In this document: piece by piece, positions 9,954 to 23,800 of the stretch
How the letters are laid out: the number at the start of each line of letters is the position of its first letter
Numbering within the stretch: the first letter of the stretch is position 1
NCBI RefSeq assembly: GCF_030864355.1
Contig: NC_083396.1
Coordinates: 2,852,001-2,916,000, forward strand
Reading direction: 5' to 3'
From: Cutaneotrichosporon cavernicola
Taxonomy: Eukaryota; Basidiomycota; Tremellomycetes; Trichosporonales; Trichosporonaceae
Length of the DNA stretch: 64,000 nt
Position numbers and translations under genes: made by a program
The notes under the pieces: model-generated
Told to the model about the DNA's origin: nothing
Seen by the model: the letters and a program-made list of their open reading frames with translations, nothing else
The model's database searches: none

Positions 9954-12900
9954 CTAGGGCTTGGTGAGCTGCTCCTTGCGGAAGAAGAAGAAGTAGCCAA
10001 ACGGAATGATCAGTTGGCAGACCAGGCACACCCAGAACTCCCAGTGCTTGACCGGGTTGTTGGCGCCCGTCGCCGGGTCGTAGTACGCCGCGTTCGGGAA
10101 CACGTTGCCCGGGCCCTCCTTGTTAGGCGCGGTCGCGCGGGCAAGCATCACGACAATCGAGCCGATGAACTGTGCTGCGGCGAGGGTCGCGCACACGTGC
10201 AGACGTGAGAGCGTCTGGAGGAGGATCATGCCGAGACCAACGCCCTGGACTGCGTCGAGGACGCCGAGCCACAGCCACAGGCAGGTGCCGATGTAGGGGC
10301 CGGCCGCGCCGCCCCACGACACATACAAACCAAGGCCCGAAATGCCCCAGAACATCTGGCACCAGCGCGGCGCGCCGAGGCCGACAGCGAAGACGGGAAG
10401 GAGCCATGCGTGGACCTTGGCGAACTCTGCAGGGTTAGCTTGCTCGACCGGATGCCACTGCTACTCACTCATGATGATGCCCATGACCAGACCCCAGATG
10501 CCGATGAAGAAGATGACAATCATGATCACAACAGACCACGTCGGGACGTTGGCGTCGCGCCACAGGAACTGCCAGTTGCGGCCATAGACGGTCGAGAGCC
10601 AGTAGTTGCGCAGGACCTCCGAGATCATGAACCAGATGACGAGCTTGCGGCGCACGAGCGTCTTGAAGAAGTTGGGCACGTACGGCGGGATCTGGTGGTA
10701 GTACTCGGGCAGGCCGAAGTACATCAACACGGCGAACGAGAACGACATGGCAGCCAGCGGCCACACCACGTAGATGATGGCGCGTGGGACGACAAACGTA
10801 AGAGGGTTTGTGCCGTTGAGCGTGAAACCCCAGTACCACAGCGCCGAGACCCAGATCTGCTGCAGGCCCTGGACGACGCACGCACGCATGATCCACACCT
10901 CAGCGGCTGCGCCAGCCTCCTCACCGAAGTTTAGACCGAAGAAGAGGAAACCTGCGCCCGATGCCACAGCGTAGCACCATGTCGCGACGCGGACAATCCA
11001 CTTGCGGGGAGCGGTGAAGGGGCCGCGGAGCGAGGGGAAGCCGATGAGGAAGAACGCGACACCGAAGATGGCCCAAGGAATGGTGAGAACGTAAACCGAG
11101 GGGCGCATGCGGAATAGCGTGTACCAGAGGAACGTGGCGATGACGAAGATCGCACAGATGATGTACATGTCGGTGGCCGTCTGCGTGTTGGCACCGCCCA
11201 GGAGCGACAGTTGGAACGACGTCGCGGAGAGGAGCTGGCCGAGGGAGATGACGATGGCGTAGAGAGGCCATCCCCCAATCTGCTTGTCCATGAACACCTG
11301 GATGCGCGTCATGGGTTTCTCGTCGTCGTCGTTGTTGAACATCATCGACTCGTGGAAATCTTCGGGGTGGCTGTGACCTGACATCGAGTACTGGACAGGC
11401 GCTGATATTAGCTTGTGTTGGTCCGAGAAACACTTACAGTCGGCGCGGAAGCCGTCTAGGGTCGATGGCGTGCGGCCAGCCATGATCGAGTCGCGCGAGC
11501 GGATACTCATTGCCGAGTGCTTCTCCTTCTTCATGTCGCTGAAGAACTGCTTCTCGCTCTTCATGAGGAACTTTTCGATACACAAGTCGCCCTTCGAGTT
11601 GCCGGACGAGAGGCTGCGCAGCTTCTGGACGAAGGCCTGAGCGACCTCGCCGTCGGCGTCGGTAAACGTGTCCATGGCCTTGTTGAGCGAAGACGAGTGC
11701 TTCTCGTCGGCCAACGAGCCAATCGAGTCAAAGGACGAAACGCGCGAGTGGATAGAGAACGGACGAGGAGGCGCAAAGTTGGACGAGTCGATGCTCAGCG
11801 AGCTCATGCGGCGCTCCATGAACGGGTCGGGAACATTCTTGTTGCCCTGCGTCTTGGCAAACTGCCTGTTGGCAGCGGCAAGGAAGTTGTCGTAAACGTG
11901 GCCAGTACCGCCATCCGCCATCGCGGCGTGAGGTGCCACAATAGTTGTGTCGCGCTCGGACGAGATGTGGCTCTCCGTATCGTCGTCGTAGCCGGTAAAG
12001 AACTTGGGGCGCCCGCGATGTTCGCTCGGGTCCTCGTCGTAGAATTTGTCTGACGACTGGTGCTTGTCGAACCGGCGGTGATAGTCGACTCCCAAGCTCG
12101 CACGGTCGTCAGAAGCGGCAGCTCCCGGAGGAAGCTGCTCGCTGTTTTCCGATAACCGGCGAGTGTCCGCGGCTGCCACTGAGAGCTGCGAGTCGGGAGA
12201 GCCAGGGCGGTTGGACTGCTGTAACGAAATCATACTGTCGCGCGATGGAAGCATCGACGAGCGTGGAGGACCGTTCGGGTCGGCGAACTCCCAGCCCCAA
12301 GCGTGCTCACCAGCCAAGGAACGGGACATGGTGATCGAACGCTTCTGGAAGTCCTCGAGGCGCTGGCGCCACTCGACGACAGGGAAACGCTGAACCGCAG
12401 AACGCGCGCGCAGAATCGCACGCTCCTCTTCAGTGGACTTGAGCGCAAGTTTGATCGTCTTGGTGAACTGCGACAGCATGTGTTCGGCCGCTGGCGACTC
12501 GACGGGGAACCACCAGCCGGGCATGAGACCAAGACCACCGAGACGCGCGCCAACACCGAGCGCACCCTTACGACCGAACTCGACGGCAACGAGGCCGAAC
12601 GGCTCATCACGCGAGGGGATCAGGGCAAAGTCGGCACCCGAGAAGAGGAAGGGTGGGAGCTGGGTGAACTCGGGCTTGGAGAAAACGCGATCCGGGTACA
12701 TTTCCATGAGACGGGCGAGCTTCTCGGCAGCGAAACGGCCATAGAGGTCGATAACGGGGCCGACACAGATGAGCTGGATGTTCTGACGTTTCTCCAGCAG
12801 CGAGGGCATGACGTCGGCGATCAGGTCGACACCCTTCTGCTTGGACCAACGGCCGACGAAGACGAAGAGGTCGGCCTTGGGGTCCTGCTTGAGCTTGGCC

Positions 12901-15900
12901 CACTCCTGTGCTTGGCGCTTGTGCTCCGGACGCTGGGCCTCTGCGTCCTTGTCGACTTGGATCTTGTCCATTGCGACAGGCTGTTCGTCGAGCGCGGCGA
13001 TGTCCGTGGGGTCGGGGTTGGGGAGCGAGTCGATGTTACGCAGTGTCCAGAGGGCCGGGTAACGAGCCCATGAGCGCTTGCCGTACTTGTCCGACACACC
13101 AGCCACACCAACCGACTTCTGGTGCTGCGAGATGAACGACGCACCAGCGTGGAGGAGGTTGAACGTGTTGCCGAACTGGACATACTTGGAGCAGACATCC
13201 TTGGAGATGTTGAACGCCGCGCAGACCTCTTTCATCTCGTCCTTGGTGCGCAGAGGCCACAGGCCCTGGAACTCGGCGTTGTGGAGCGACAGGCAGACAG
13301 GCATGATCTGAGGAAGGAGGTAGAGAGGCGCCAGAGCTCCGTGGTAGTCGTTGATGTGGTAGATGTCGATGTCCTCGAAGCGGCGAATTGTCTCGGCGAT
13401 AGCCTGGTTCCAGGTCGAGTAGAAGATGGCCGAAGACAAGTCGTCCATGCGCTGAGGGTACGGGTCCGACTTGGTCTGGGCACGGAAGACGGGCGAGTCG
13501 AGGATCACAAAAGTGATGTTGTCGACGCAGTGCGTCTCCACCTCGATGAGGTACGGCTCGCCGAAGATGATCACCTCGATGGGCTCAGCAAAGTCGCCCT
13601 GTGGGTATTCGAGGTCCTGGACCTTGGGTACCACCCAGATCATGTCGACGTCGTTCATTGCCTTGCCCATGAGAGACGACATGACACCGAGACCACCGAT
13701 CTTGACCTTGAGCTTCCAGTCCGTGATCTCGTACTCGAGAGTCGCGATGAGAACCTTGCGGCGCTTGTTGGTGTCCTCTGGCCAGCCAATCATGCGCTCA
13801 AGAGGCTTGACCTTCTCGTGGTGCACGACCTTCTCGGTGAGCCCAAGATGCGAGCCATCCTTCTTCTCGCCGTGATTAGCTCCACCGACAATGGGGAAAT
13901 AGTTCGAGCCCCCGCTGGTCGGCTTGACACCCCACTTGTTGATCTTGATCGCGTAGAACGAATAGCGGAAGACACCCGCTGCGACAAGCGCGGTGATGAG
14001 AGGAAGGAGCATGAGGAGGACGAACGCGATGATCGACGACCCTTCGTGACCAATGGGAACAACGCCCCAGCGACCCGTCTTGTCGTTGACCTGGAGCTGC
14101 CATGCGAGATGAGGCCTGGGAGGGAACGAAACGTTCAGGAAGTTGGGCGTGAGCGAACTTGGGGGAAGGCGGTCGATGACGCCGTTTCCGTCCGCGTCGC
14201 CGTAGAAGTAGTCGTCAAAGGCCCAGATGTTGAGCTGGTACTGTGCAGGCCATGCGCTCATGATGGGCATCTCCCACATGCTGTCAGCAGTGTGCTCAAA
14301 CTTATTGGGCATGCCGAGGTCATAGCCCCAGTTGTTGAACCCTCCACGCAGCAGCATCTGGGGGTAACGGCGCTGGCCGCCGTTCCAGTTTGCGTCGGCG
14401 TGAACCACGTGCCCAGCCGAGCCAGCGAGCTTGGACCAGTACTGAACCATGATGTGGTCGCCTTCCCAGAGCTTCTCGTCATCCTTTGTTTCGAACATAG
14501 TCGCTTCAACGAACATGCTCGCGTTGAGGCTCGTGCTGGCCTCCATTTCCGCCCAAGCAGTCCAGGTCTTTCCATAGTTCGCAGAGTACCGGAAGCGGTC
14601 CGCGCCCCAGGCCTTGTGGTTGAGGGTGAACCCGCCATTCGATGCCGAGAAGATGGAGTTATCGTAGTCGTTGTCGATGAACACAAACGTGTTGTCGGCC
14701 TTGCCGTAGCGGAAGTGCAAGTGATCCGTAAAGCCTGTAGTACCGCCGCCAATCGTGCCGTTGCCGCTGCCAGCTGCTTGGGCAGACGCGTTGCCGATCG
14801 AGATGCGGTACATGCCCTCGGCCGCGCCGGTAATGACACCCTTCATGCGCCATGCCGACGGAGTGACGGACACATACGGGTAAGCCTCGCCGTTGATACT
14901 CAGGCAAGCATCCGCTGGCCAGGTGAGAACGGGGTTGGCGCCAGACTCGCCGACGTAGGTGAGGTTGGTGACCGCCTGGAGGCTGACGCAATCCATCGGT
15001 TGGTCGTACTGGAGCTCGAATTCGACACTGTCGCCAGCGTACTCGACACGAGCGTCATGGCCAGGGGTGAAGCCGCTGAGGGCGGGCGGAGGGGAAACCC
15101 AGCGTGAAATTGGGACGTAGACACGGAAGTCGTACGGCTCGAGGTCCAACTTGGGGATGCAACCGCGGTATGGGGCCAGACCGTTTTGGTAGAACGACAC
15201 ACCGGTCGACTCCAGTGTGACCTCTTGGTAGGGGTAGAGAAGGTTCTTGATCGTGGTCCCGGACGTGAACGACGTGTTCATCCACTTCTGGGGGTCGGAG
15301 CAGTCAAAGTTATAGGACGTGGACACGTTCTCATTCGTGTAGATGTAGTACGCGACCTGCGAGATCTGCCCATCTTCCGACCATGGACCGCCGGGACCGC
15401 CGTCCTGTCGTTGCTTTTCGGACGGAGTACGCTCCGCTGCCCAGACACCGATCTCGGTATCCCGATCCGAGTTGGGATACCTATCGAAGCGGGTGTAGCT
15501 GGTGAACGCAGACAGCATGAACGCGTCCTGGATGGCAGGGTACGTGCGACGCATCCAGTTCATGTTGCGGGACGCGCGGCGGATCGGAGCCGTCGGGTCA
15601 AAGTGGTCGAGAGCGACCTGCGGGTCATAGCAGCCTGTGGTGACCTTGTCGTAGGGCAGGTTGTAGTACTGATCTGCCCCTAGGCGGTAGCATCCGTGAC
15701 GCTTCCACGCAGGAGAAGCGACCATCGCCTGACGGCCGTAGAGATAGTTGGATGCCGAGGAGTCGAGGATGTACATCTCCTGCTCCTCGCCGAACCACGT
15801 GATGGGAATACCCGGCATCAAGAGGTGGGTGACGAACATGCCGGCCAGCTGACGCTGAGTGCCGTTCGCCATCATCGGCCAGCGGAACACGTCTTGGTTG

Positions 15901-17456
15901 GTGGTGCCGTACTGGTGCCGAGGGTCAAAGTTGCCAGTCTGTGGGTTGATGAAGTCATTGTTGACAAGCATTTGATTCCACGCGTTGACAAAGTTGACGT
16001 CAACGTCCGGGACGACGGTGAGGTCGCCGTCCATGCCCAGATAGCGAGCTAACGCACGGTACACCGAGAAGTGAAACGCAGCCGAGTCCAGGGGAGCGTG
16101 TCCTTCCTCGCGGAGGAACTTGGAACCGTCGTTGTTCGTCAGGTTGAGAGCCTCCATGTACGTCGTCCGCATACCGGGTGTGCGTCCGCGGCCAAAGTAG
16201 ATGGAACCGAACGTGTCACCACCAGTGACTTCGCCTGGGATGAAGAAGTTGTCCTTGCCCAGCTGCTTGGCACACTGACGTGTGTAGTAACCCCAATCCG
16301 CCAGCGCGTCGACCGTGACCTGCGTGGCCTTGTCGATACGAATACCGTCAATGTCGAGCGCCTGGATACAGAGACAGGAGAAGTGCTTGAGTCTATCGAG
16401 GACATACGGATTCCATTCGCGCAAACGGTCCTGGACCGACGCAAACTTGGCAAGCTGACGTTTCCAGTCGGGGTGGGTACCGAACGCCTCGACGTCACCG
16501 TACTGGTCGAATGCACTGTTCATGCACCCTGTGAGGCCGGGGTCGATGATGTTGCCAGCCGAGTCAAAGAAGGTGGGGTAGACGCAGGACTTGTTGTACT
16601 CGTTGGTATAGTTGAAGTCCGGGTAGTAGTCGAGGCCCCACGGCGCGTAGTTGGGGCGCTTCCAGACCGCGTGGTACTCGTCCTCGGAGAACGGCGTGGA
16701 CGAGTTCAAGTGACTGGCAATCAATACGGCTCTCACCACAGATTACAACTCACCCTTCAAAGCCGAGCAAGTCGCCCATGGTTCCGACTGTCAAGTCAAA
16801 GATGATGTACATCCCGCGGGCGTGGAGACGGTCGACAAAGAGCTTCCAGTCTGTCAGGTTGCCAAAGTGCGGGTCCAGCAATGTGAAGTCGATGGCCGAG
16901 TAACCGTCCGCCTGCCATGGCATGTTGATATAGTTGGTGCCTGCAATGTAGATGGCTTCGTAACCCATACTCTGGAGGTAGTCAAGACCACGCTCATCCA
17001 TGAGGCCAATGACATCGCCACCAGCACGAAGCTGAGTCTCACGCCAGTCATACTCGTAGATAAGGCGGAAGAAGTCGTTGTTGTCCGGGTCTCCATCGAT
17101 CCACTTGTCCAAGAGGAGAGTGTATGTCGGTAAAGTCTGAAAGCGTCAGCAGTGAAGGCGCAACGAGTTCCGAGTGCAACGTACACGCCAGTTCTTTGGC
17201 GATGGGAAGTAGGGAGTCGTTCGCAATGGCGTAGTGTACTGCAACACGTCGTCTGTGTCTGTGACTGTTAGCCTGCCTACTCACGGCCGGGTGACGGTCT
17301 GACAGACACACCTTGATTCTTGTTGATGTTCCATGGGTCAAGCGTGTCGTTATATCGGATCGCTGTGACGCATACGGCCGATACGAGAATCCCCACGAGG
17401 AGGTGCGTCGCTCGCCGCAATGGCCCTGCGAACCAGGTGCTAGACCCTCTGCTCAT
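9954..17456 (-). CDS. AGS1: Alpha-1,3-glucan synthase (GH13 + GT5 + multi-pass membrane domain)
   Basis: Model: complement join(9954..10426, 10469..11401, 11438..16713, 16754..17136, 17185..17252, 17312..17456), 2425 aa, all phases consistent. The enzyme makes cell-wall (1,3)-alpha-glucan at the plasma membrane. Order: signal anchor (residues about 15-40); extracellular GH13 amylase-like domain with DGIRIDKAT and IPGEVTGGDTFG (about 320-350); a membrane helix near 1120 (IAFVLLMLLPLITALV); a cytosolic GT5 glycogen/starch-synthase domain opening KVLIATLEYEITDW with KIGGLG and later FVGRWSKQKGVDLIADVMP; a Ser-rich linker; and about ten C-terminal membrane helices. This layout and length are diagnostic of Ags1/Mok1. 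Introns are 42, 36, 40, 48 and 59 nt; the one at 11402-11437 is in frame and could be read as coding. The exon joins rebuild GFEGHLNSSTPF and KNWRTLPTYTLLLDKW. Tremellomycete yeasts usually have a single such gene; whether this is the only copy cannot be told here. Confidence 0.96.
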
Positions 17457-20400
17457 GGCGTATGAGCGTCGGACAGAGGGTCAGGGGTGAGAAGAGGAGA
17501 CTGGAGATGATGTGGCTGGCGAAACGGGGATGGGGCTAGCACCTTTCAAGTCTCCGTAATATCCGGAGGGTGCTGTGGCGGTACGCGCGTGGTCGGCGGT
17601 TGATCAGTGCAGGTTGAAGAGCTGCACTTGAGACCTAAGACTGAGTGACGATGCTGTGCGTTGGCAGAGCTTACACCTAGTATGCTTACGCGGTCAAGGG
17701 TTCGTTTTGAGGTGTTCGTTGGAGAGCCAGTCGCCAAGGAAGGAACAAGTCGTGATGCGTGCGTGTGACGATACAAATTCAGAGGCAGAACGCGACTAGC
17801 ACATTCAGAATTTGGTGCTGCTTGTGGGGGAGCGCACGTTGGGTTTGTCGTAGAGACCGGTTGGCGTGAAGAGGACTAGTGTGAGATGGATGTGCACGCG
17901 GGGACGGTGTGCCAAGAGGGCTGATGGAGTGGGTGGTTGAATAATGATAACCAATGTCGAGCCGTCGAGCGCCCAAGTGGATTTGCAGTACACGATGGGG
18001 TGTGATTGATATGGAAGCGAACAAGGCGCCTGGTGGGGGTTGCGAGCAAGTTGGCGACGGATGTTGGAGAAGCGATGCTGGTTGCCAACGAGCCAGTGAT
18101 TTCTGACTGAGGTTGAACTACAGCGCGTAGATGAGGAGAACGCGTGTTAAGAGTGGAGGGGAGGTCGAGGGCGTAGATTGGGCAGAGGAGATAGGGGAGG
18201 GGAGGTGTCGGGAAGGTAGAATGGGGAGGTAGGAGGGGCTGAGGTGGTTAGATGATGGTGAGAATGAGAAGAAGAGTTGCGATGTCGTGGATCATGGACT
18301 GAATTACGAGGTGGAGCCAGGGGGACGGGGAAGGGAACAAAGTTCGCGTCTTGTATCTCTGCTCTCAAGTCAATACTATAATTACTATATTGTGAGTGTG
18401 CACGATGGGGTATGGGATCGGACCCTTGGTTGAGCTGGTAGAGACGCCGTGGTCAAACAAGGGTCGAACTGGTTCCAATAGGTATTGCAGGATAGTAGCT
18501 TGACCCTGACTATTTACACCTAGTTTTACCCCCCATAATCTCGGTGCTCAAAGCACCCTTTCAGGGTCATACCAACGCCCCTTACGCCAAGGTGCATCAG
18601 ATCAAGGGTTTTCCATGTCGCAGGGTTGACCGTTATAGTTGTAGTAGCATAAGAATATAAGGGGGTTTGGGCGTTTGGGCCATGGGCCGGATATATGGCC
18701 GGATACCACACTCAACCTTGTAAACCTGTTGCCCTCAAATCGCTTTCCTTTGGTGTCTTTTGAGGTCCTTTGTATCCTTTTCAGCACTCAAACTGAAGAC
18801 TGGGATATACAGATCTATACAGATATGCCAAAGTAAACATATACATGTAGGCACCATGTCTCGATCTCTCTGACATCTGTTACTCCACTTGAACCATACA
18901 ACATACAACCATCACACATGCAAGCAATCCCATAATCTATAATCTCGGACACCTCCCGTGTCTCTCCAGCTCACATAAACAAGGTACCTAACTTAAAATG
19001 GCAGTGTCAGGTTTGTTGTGTGCATTGAGTGGGGCTGTGGGGGCCCTGGCACATGGCACAGCTGTGATCCAGTAGCATATAGTAATGGCATCAAAGCCTG
19101 TGTTGCAGCTTGGCAGAGGCCAGAGGGCAAATCTTGAAACTGGTGCAAGCATGTCTACAAAAGGTCACTCTCGGGTGGCATGCGGCAAAGTCAACATCCA
19201 AGCGCGACTCGCTTCTCACCCTTGTCAGTTTACCAATTGGTCCTGCAAGGCAGGAACAACTACTGGGGAATCAAGCTTTTTGGCGTCTTGGAAGCTTGGT
19301 CTGCACGCCTGTAGAACCGGAGCCGAGATGACTAGTTGGGGGGAGCTGCAGCGGGGGTTGGACGGGCCTTCGGCGCGATTCAGTCAGCACTTTGCGAGCG
19401 GAACGGGGTGGATAGGTGCGGACTTGAGGGAAAAGGGTGCAGACCAAAAACAGAATTGCTCCTGGCTGTCATTGAATTAAATTGAATGACAACGACACGA
19501 GTAAGCCATCTTTGGAAGGCCCTGTCAACATCCTGCTCTAACTTTGCCATTACCACATGCGCAGCATGCCCATGGCTAGGAACCAATGGTTGCGCGTACC
19601 CAATTCGCTGATCGCTGATAGCGGTCAGTGTTCGGTGAGAGGGGTGAGGACATGCGTGCACAGCTGCACAGGCATCAGTCAGGAGCGCAAACTACATGGG
19701 TGCGAGCTAACTAGGCAAAACGCAAGATCCTATCTCGGATCAAGTTTCGTAGTCAAAGATCCACCTGCTGTTCATGTCATTGCGTGGAGAGAAGCGATGT
19801 TCTAATGTGCATTATGTGCTTGTCCTCTCTAATTCTCTAAAGCTCTAATGCTACAGATCCCGCTTATCATTCGAGTGATCGACTGACCTCTGATCGGCAG
19901 GACTGGCCCACACAGTACACAGCGGGGACGAGCGGTATCGGTTTGGTATTGTCAGCAAAGGAAGCCAGTGCAAGAGAAGAGATGCTGGAAATTCCGCTCC
20001 TGGGCACCGTCAGCTTTCCTCTTGGCGCCAACCCCTTGGCAACGTCGACCTGTGCGCGCCTTACTTCGCCCCGTTTGCTTTTCCCCTACCTGAATTCTCG
20101 AAACACCACACGCGGTAGGCGTCTGAAATGGTCCTAATGTTAGAGAACAAGATAAAGTGACATTGTGGCTTCCGATCTTCCGCGGTTCCGCTCTCCTCCC
20201 ACTCCCCGGTCTCAGGTACCAAGGTATCTGTATCCGTTTCCAGGTCGACATAACCTACTACGGTCCCGTTCCCCCCGTGCGTGTCACGCCTCCAGGTCTA
20301 CAGGCATCCCACTCGAAACGTTGAGGCAACAAATCTGAGCGCGGACCGGTATGTCGCGTGTTGGTGTTGAGGCGTGGGGAGGAGGGTTCAAGAAACGGTC

Positions 20401-20872
20401 GACAAGGAGACCCGAGAAAGGGCCAACACAGCTAGGGACTTTGTCGCAGCCGTTGGAACCATGGAACGGTATGCAGGGATAGGGCCCATTGTAAAATTAA
20501 CAGGGGAGTGGGTGCGTGAGTGACTGATTCATGAGCGCGTCAGGTGTTGGGAGGTCAAAACAGAGAATGCGTGTCCAATCGCCCGAGATCGCCCTTTGGC
20601 TGTAGAACGGCAATTACCGGAAAGAAATGACGTTCCTGGGCACCTGTCCTCTTAACAACACCCTTAGCCACCCCTGTACAATCAATTGGATCTATCGGGA
20701 TCAATTAACAGACAACACGTGGATATTGACGTGTATATTATTCTGACACCAACACGTGAATGGAATCAATTCCACGCGCCTGGCTTTGGATGTCAACAAC
20801 AACAGCGGGGACATTGTCTTCTCCAACCATCAATACTGTCTTACTCGGCCTGCATACACCGCCATCGTCAAG
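17457..20872. other. 3.4-kb gene-poor region between AGS1 and SMC2
   Basis: Only short open frames without domains occur. It must contain the AGS1 promoter (adjacent to 17457) and the SMC2 promoter (before 20873). The part around 17780-18360 is G/A-rich on + (C/T-rich in the AGS1 sense), consistent with a long 5' leader. A perfect 8-bp inverted repeat, GACCCTTG ... CAAGGGTC, spans 18421-18465. I see no tRNA, transposon terminal repeat or conserved coding frame. A small unrecognised gene cannot be excluded. Confidence 0.5.
20716..20758 (+). promoter_or_regulatory. Two CAACACGTG elements upstream of SMC2
   Basis: CACGTG at 20716-20721 and 20753-20758, each preceded by AA, lie 115-160 bp before the SMC2 ATG. 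CACGTG is the core bound by bHLH factors in fungi. Two equal copies in a short promoter suggest a regulatory site, but the factor is unknown. Confidence 0.35.
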
Positions 20873-23800
20873 ATGAGGATTGAAGAACTCATCCTAGACG
20901 GTGAGCCCCACTGTCTTAAATATCTAGCTCACCACAGGCTTCAAGTCATACCCAGTCCGAACGACCATCTCAGGTGAGTCATCACAACGAACTAAACCTT
21001 CCTCGCGGACTGACCCCAAGGCTTTGATGAGTCGTTCAACGCGATCACCGGCCTCAACGGCTCCGGGAAATCCAACATCCTCGACGCCATCTGCTTCGTG
21101 CTGGGCATCACCAACATGACCTCTGTGAGTCCAATGCAGCCGCATAGTAGCTAACTTGTTCAGGTCCGCGCTGGCAACCTCATGGACCTGATCTACAAGC
21201 GGTGAGCCGACCTCGAGGAAGCTAACTGACATCCGCAGTGGCCAGGCTGGTGTTACAAAGGCGTCCGTCACCATTGTGTTCAACAACCAGGATCGCTCAA
21301 AGAGCCCAGTCGGCTTCGAGAACACTCCGCAGATCACAGTTACTCGACAGGTGAGCTGAGAGAATATTGCCCATAGCTGACCACAGATCGCGGTCGGCAA
21401 CGTGTCCAAGTACCTTCTCAACGGCCACAAGTCGACTCTCCAGACTATCCAGAACCTGTTCCAGTCTGTGCAACTCAACATCAACAACCCCAACTTCCTC
21501 ATCATGCAAGGCAAGATCACCAAGGTGCTCAACATGAAGCCCGCTGAGATCCTCGGCATGGTCGAGGAGGCCGCTGGGACGAGGATGTTCGAAGAACGCA
21601 AGGATAAGGCTGTCAAAACAATGTCGAAGAAGGACAAGAAGGTCGAGGAGATCTCTACGGTGGGTTGCTTCTCTCCTTCCAAACTGACACGGAAGCTGCT
21701 CCGTGAAGAGATCGAGCCCAAGCTCGAGAAACTGCGTGCCGAGAAGCGCTCATATCTGGAGTATCAGAAGGCCACGAGTGAGCTTGAGCGCCTCACCCGC
21801 CTGGTTAAGGCATACGAATGGCGTCTCGTCGTCGACAAGCTCGAGAAGTCTGGCGCCTCGCTCGAGCAGAAGCACAATGACATCGCAGCAGCCAAAGAGG
21901 ACATCACCCGCGGCGGTGAGGAGTGCAAGGTCATGGAGAAGGAACTGCAGGAGATTGAGGCGAGTAGGGCCAAGGTGAGTCACCCATATTTCTCCAGCCT
22001 GACTTTTCAGGAGATGGCCAAGGGGGGCAAGATGCAGGCGCTGGCAGACGCGGTAAACGAGCTCGAGCGCGAGCTGGTCAAGATCAACACGCAGCTCGAG
22101 ATCAAAGAGTCTACGGTTGCCGATGACGCCAAGCGCGTCGAGGGTGCTAACAGCTCCGTCGCTGAGACCAAGGACACCCTCGCTGCGAAGAAGGAGACCT
22201 CGGAGAAGGATGCAATGGCATACGCCGAACTCAAAGAGGCGTACGACGCCGGCGTCAAGGATCTTGAACGGACAGAGCGGCTCCTCGAGTCTCTTATCAC
22301 TGGTCTCTCGTCATCAAAGGGCGACGAGGATGGCAGCGCCGGTGGCTACATGGGTGAACTGGCTGAAGCCAAGGCTCTTCTCACAGCCGCCGGCACCGAG
22401 GCTGAGCAGGCCAAGGTCAAGATCGGCCTCGCCGAGCGCGAGATCAAGGACAAGGAGCCTCGTGCCAAGAAAGCCGAGAAGGAGGGCGAGGGCCTCGTCA
22501 AGGAACTTGCCGCCAAGCGCACCGAGGTTGACCAGCTGCGAGCCCGCGTGAAGGCGAGCGGCTGGGACGAGGACAAGGAGCGCTCCTTGCTCGAGCGCCA
22601 GGCCGAGCACGGCCAGAAGATTGCCCAACTGTCCGAGAAGCGCGATACAATCAAGTCACGCCTCGCGTTGCTCGACTTTGAATACACCGACCCGTACCCG
22701 AACTTTGACAGGAACAAGGTCAAGGGTCTCGTCGCAACCCTTGTCGACCTCGACGAGACGAACTACTCTTGCTCGACTGCACTTGAGATCTGTGCGGGTG
22801 GCCGACTGTACAACGTCGTTGTAGACGACGCGAAAACGGGCGCCGCACTTCTCGGCCAGGGCAAGATGCGCAAGCGCGTTACCATCATCCCTCTCAACAA
22901 GATCAACGCGTTCCGCTTGTCGGCCCAGACCATTGCGACGGCTCAGAAGGTCGCACCTGGTAAGGTCAACCTCGCGCTTGACTTGATCGGCTGCGACGAG
23001 GAGATCAACGCCGCCATGGCGTACGTGTTTGGCAACGTGTTCGTGTGCAAGGACAAGGAGTCAGCCAAGGCCGTGACGTTTAACAAAGCGATCGGCGTCA
23101 GGTCCGTCACCCTCGAGGGGGACGTGTACGACCCTTCTGGCTCCCTCTCCGGTGGTGCGGCACCCTCTAGCTCCGGTGTCCTTGTCAAAGTCCAAGAGTT
23201 GCGCAGCATCGAGAAGCAGATTGCGGCACACAAGAAGGAGCTCGAAGCAGCGTCGCACGAGCTTGATTCGGCCAAGAAGGTTATCGCACAGTGGCGCAAG
23301 GACAAGCGTGCCGTCGACTTGTGTGCTCACGAGGTCACCCTCCTCGAAGAGCAAGTGAACGGCAGTAACGCTACCAAGGTGAGTTGCTGTGTCCATCCGT
23401 CAGTTGACATCAGATCATCGGTGAGGTGGAGGCTGCACGCAAGACTCTGGCCGAGCTTAAGGCCATCATCGAGCTGGCCAAGGAGAAGCAAAAGGCAGCA
23501 TCCGCAGATATCAAGCGGATCGAGAAGGAGATGGACTCGTTCCAGAATGACAAGCCTACGAAGATTAAGGAGTTGAAGGCCGATATTGCCAACAAGAAAA
23601 AGGAGCTCGGCAAGAAGACGACGCAGGTCAAGATGCGCCAGAAGGAGGTGCAGACTGCCGAACTTCAGATCCAGCAGCTTGAGTCGGATCTCGAAGCTGC
23701 CGGAGCAGAGGTCAAGGAGGCCGTTGCGGCAGAGGCCACGAGTAAGGCGGAGCTCGCCGAGCTGGGCCAACAGCTCAAGGTGCAGCAGGCAGAGCACAAG

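Noticed and set aside
13122..15107. 661-codon open frame on the + strand
   Set aside because: It is antisense to the AGS1 exon. The opposite strand encodes a fully conserved GH13/GT5 protein; the frame stays open only because of GC-rich codon use.
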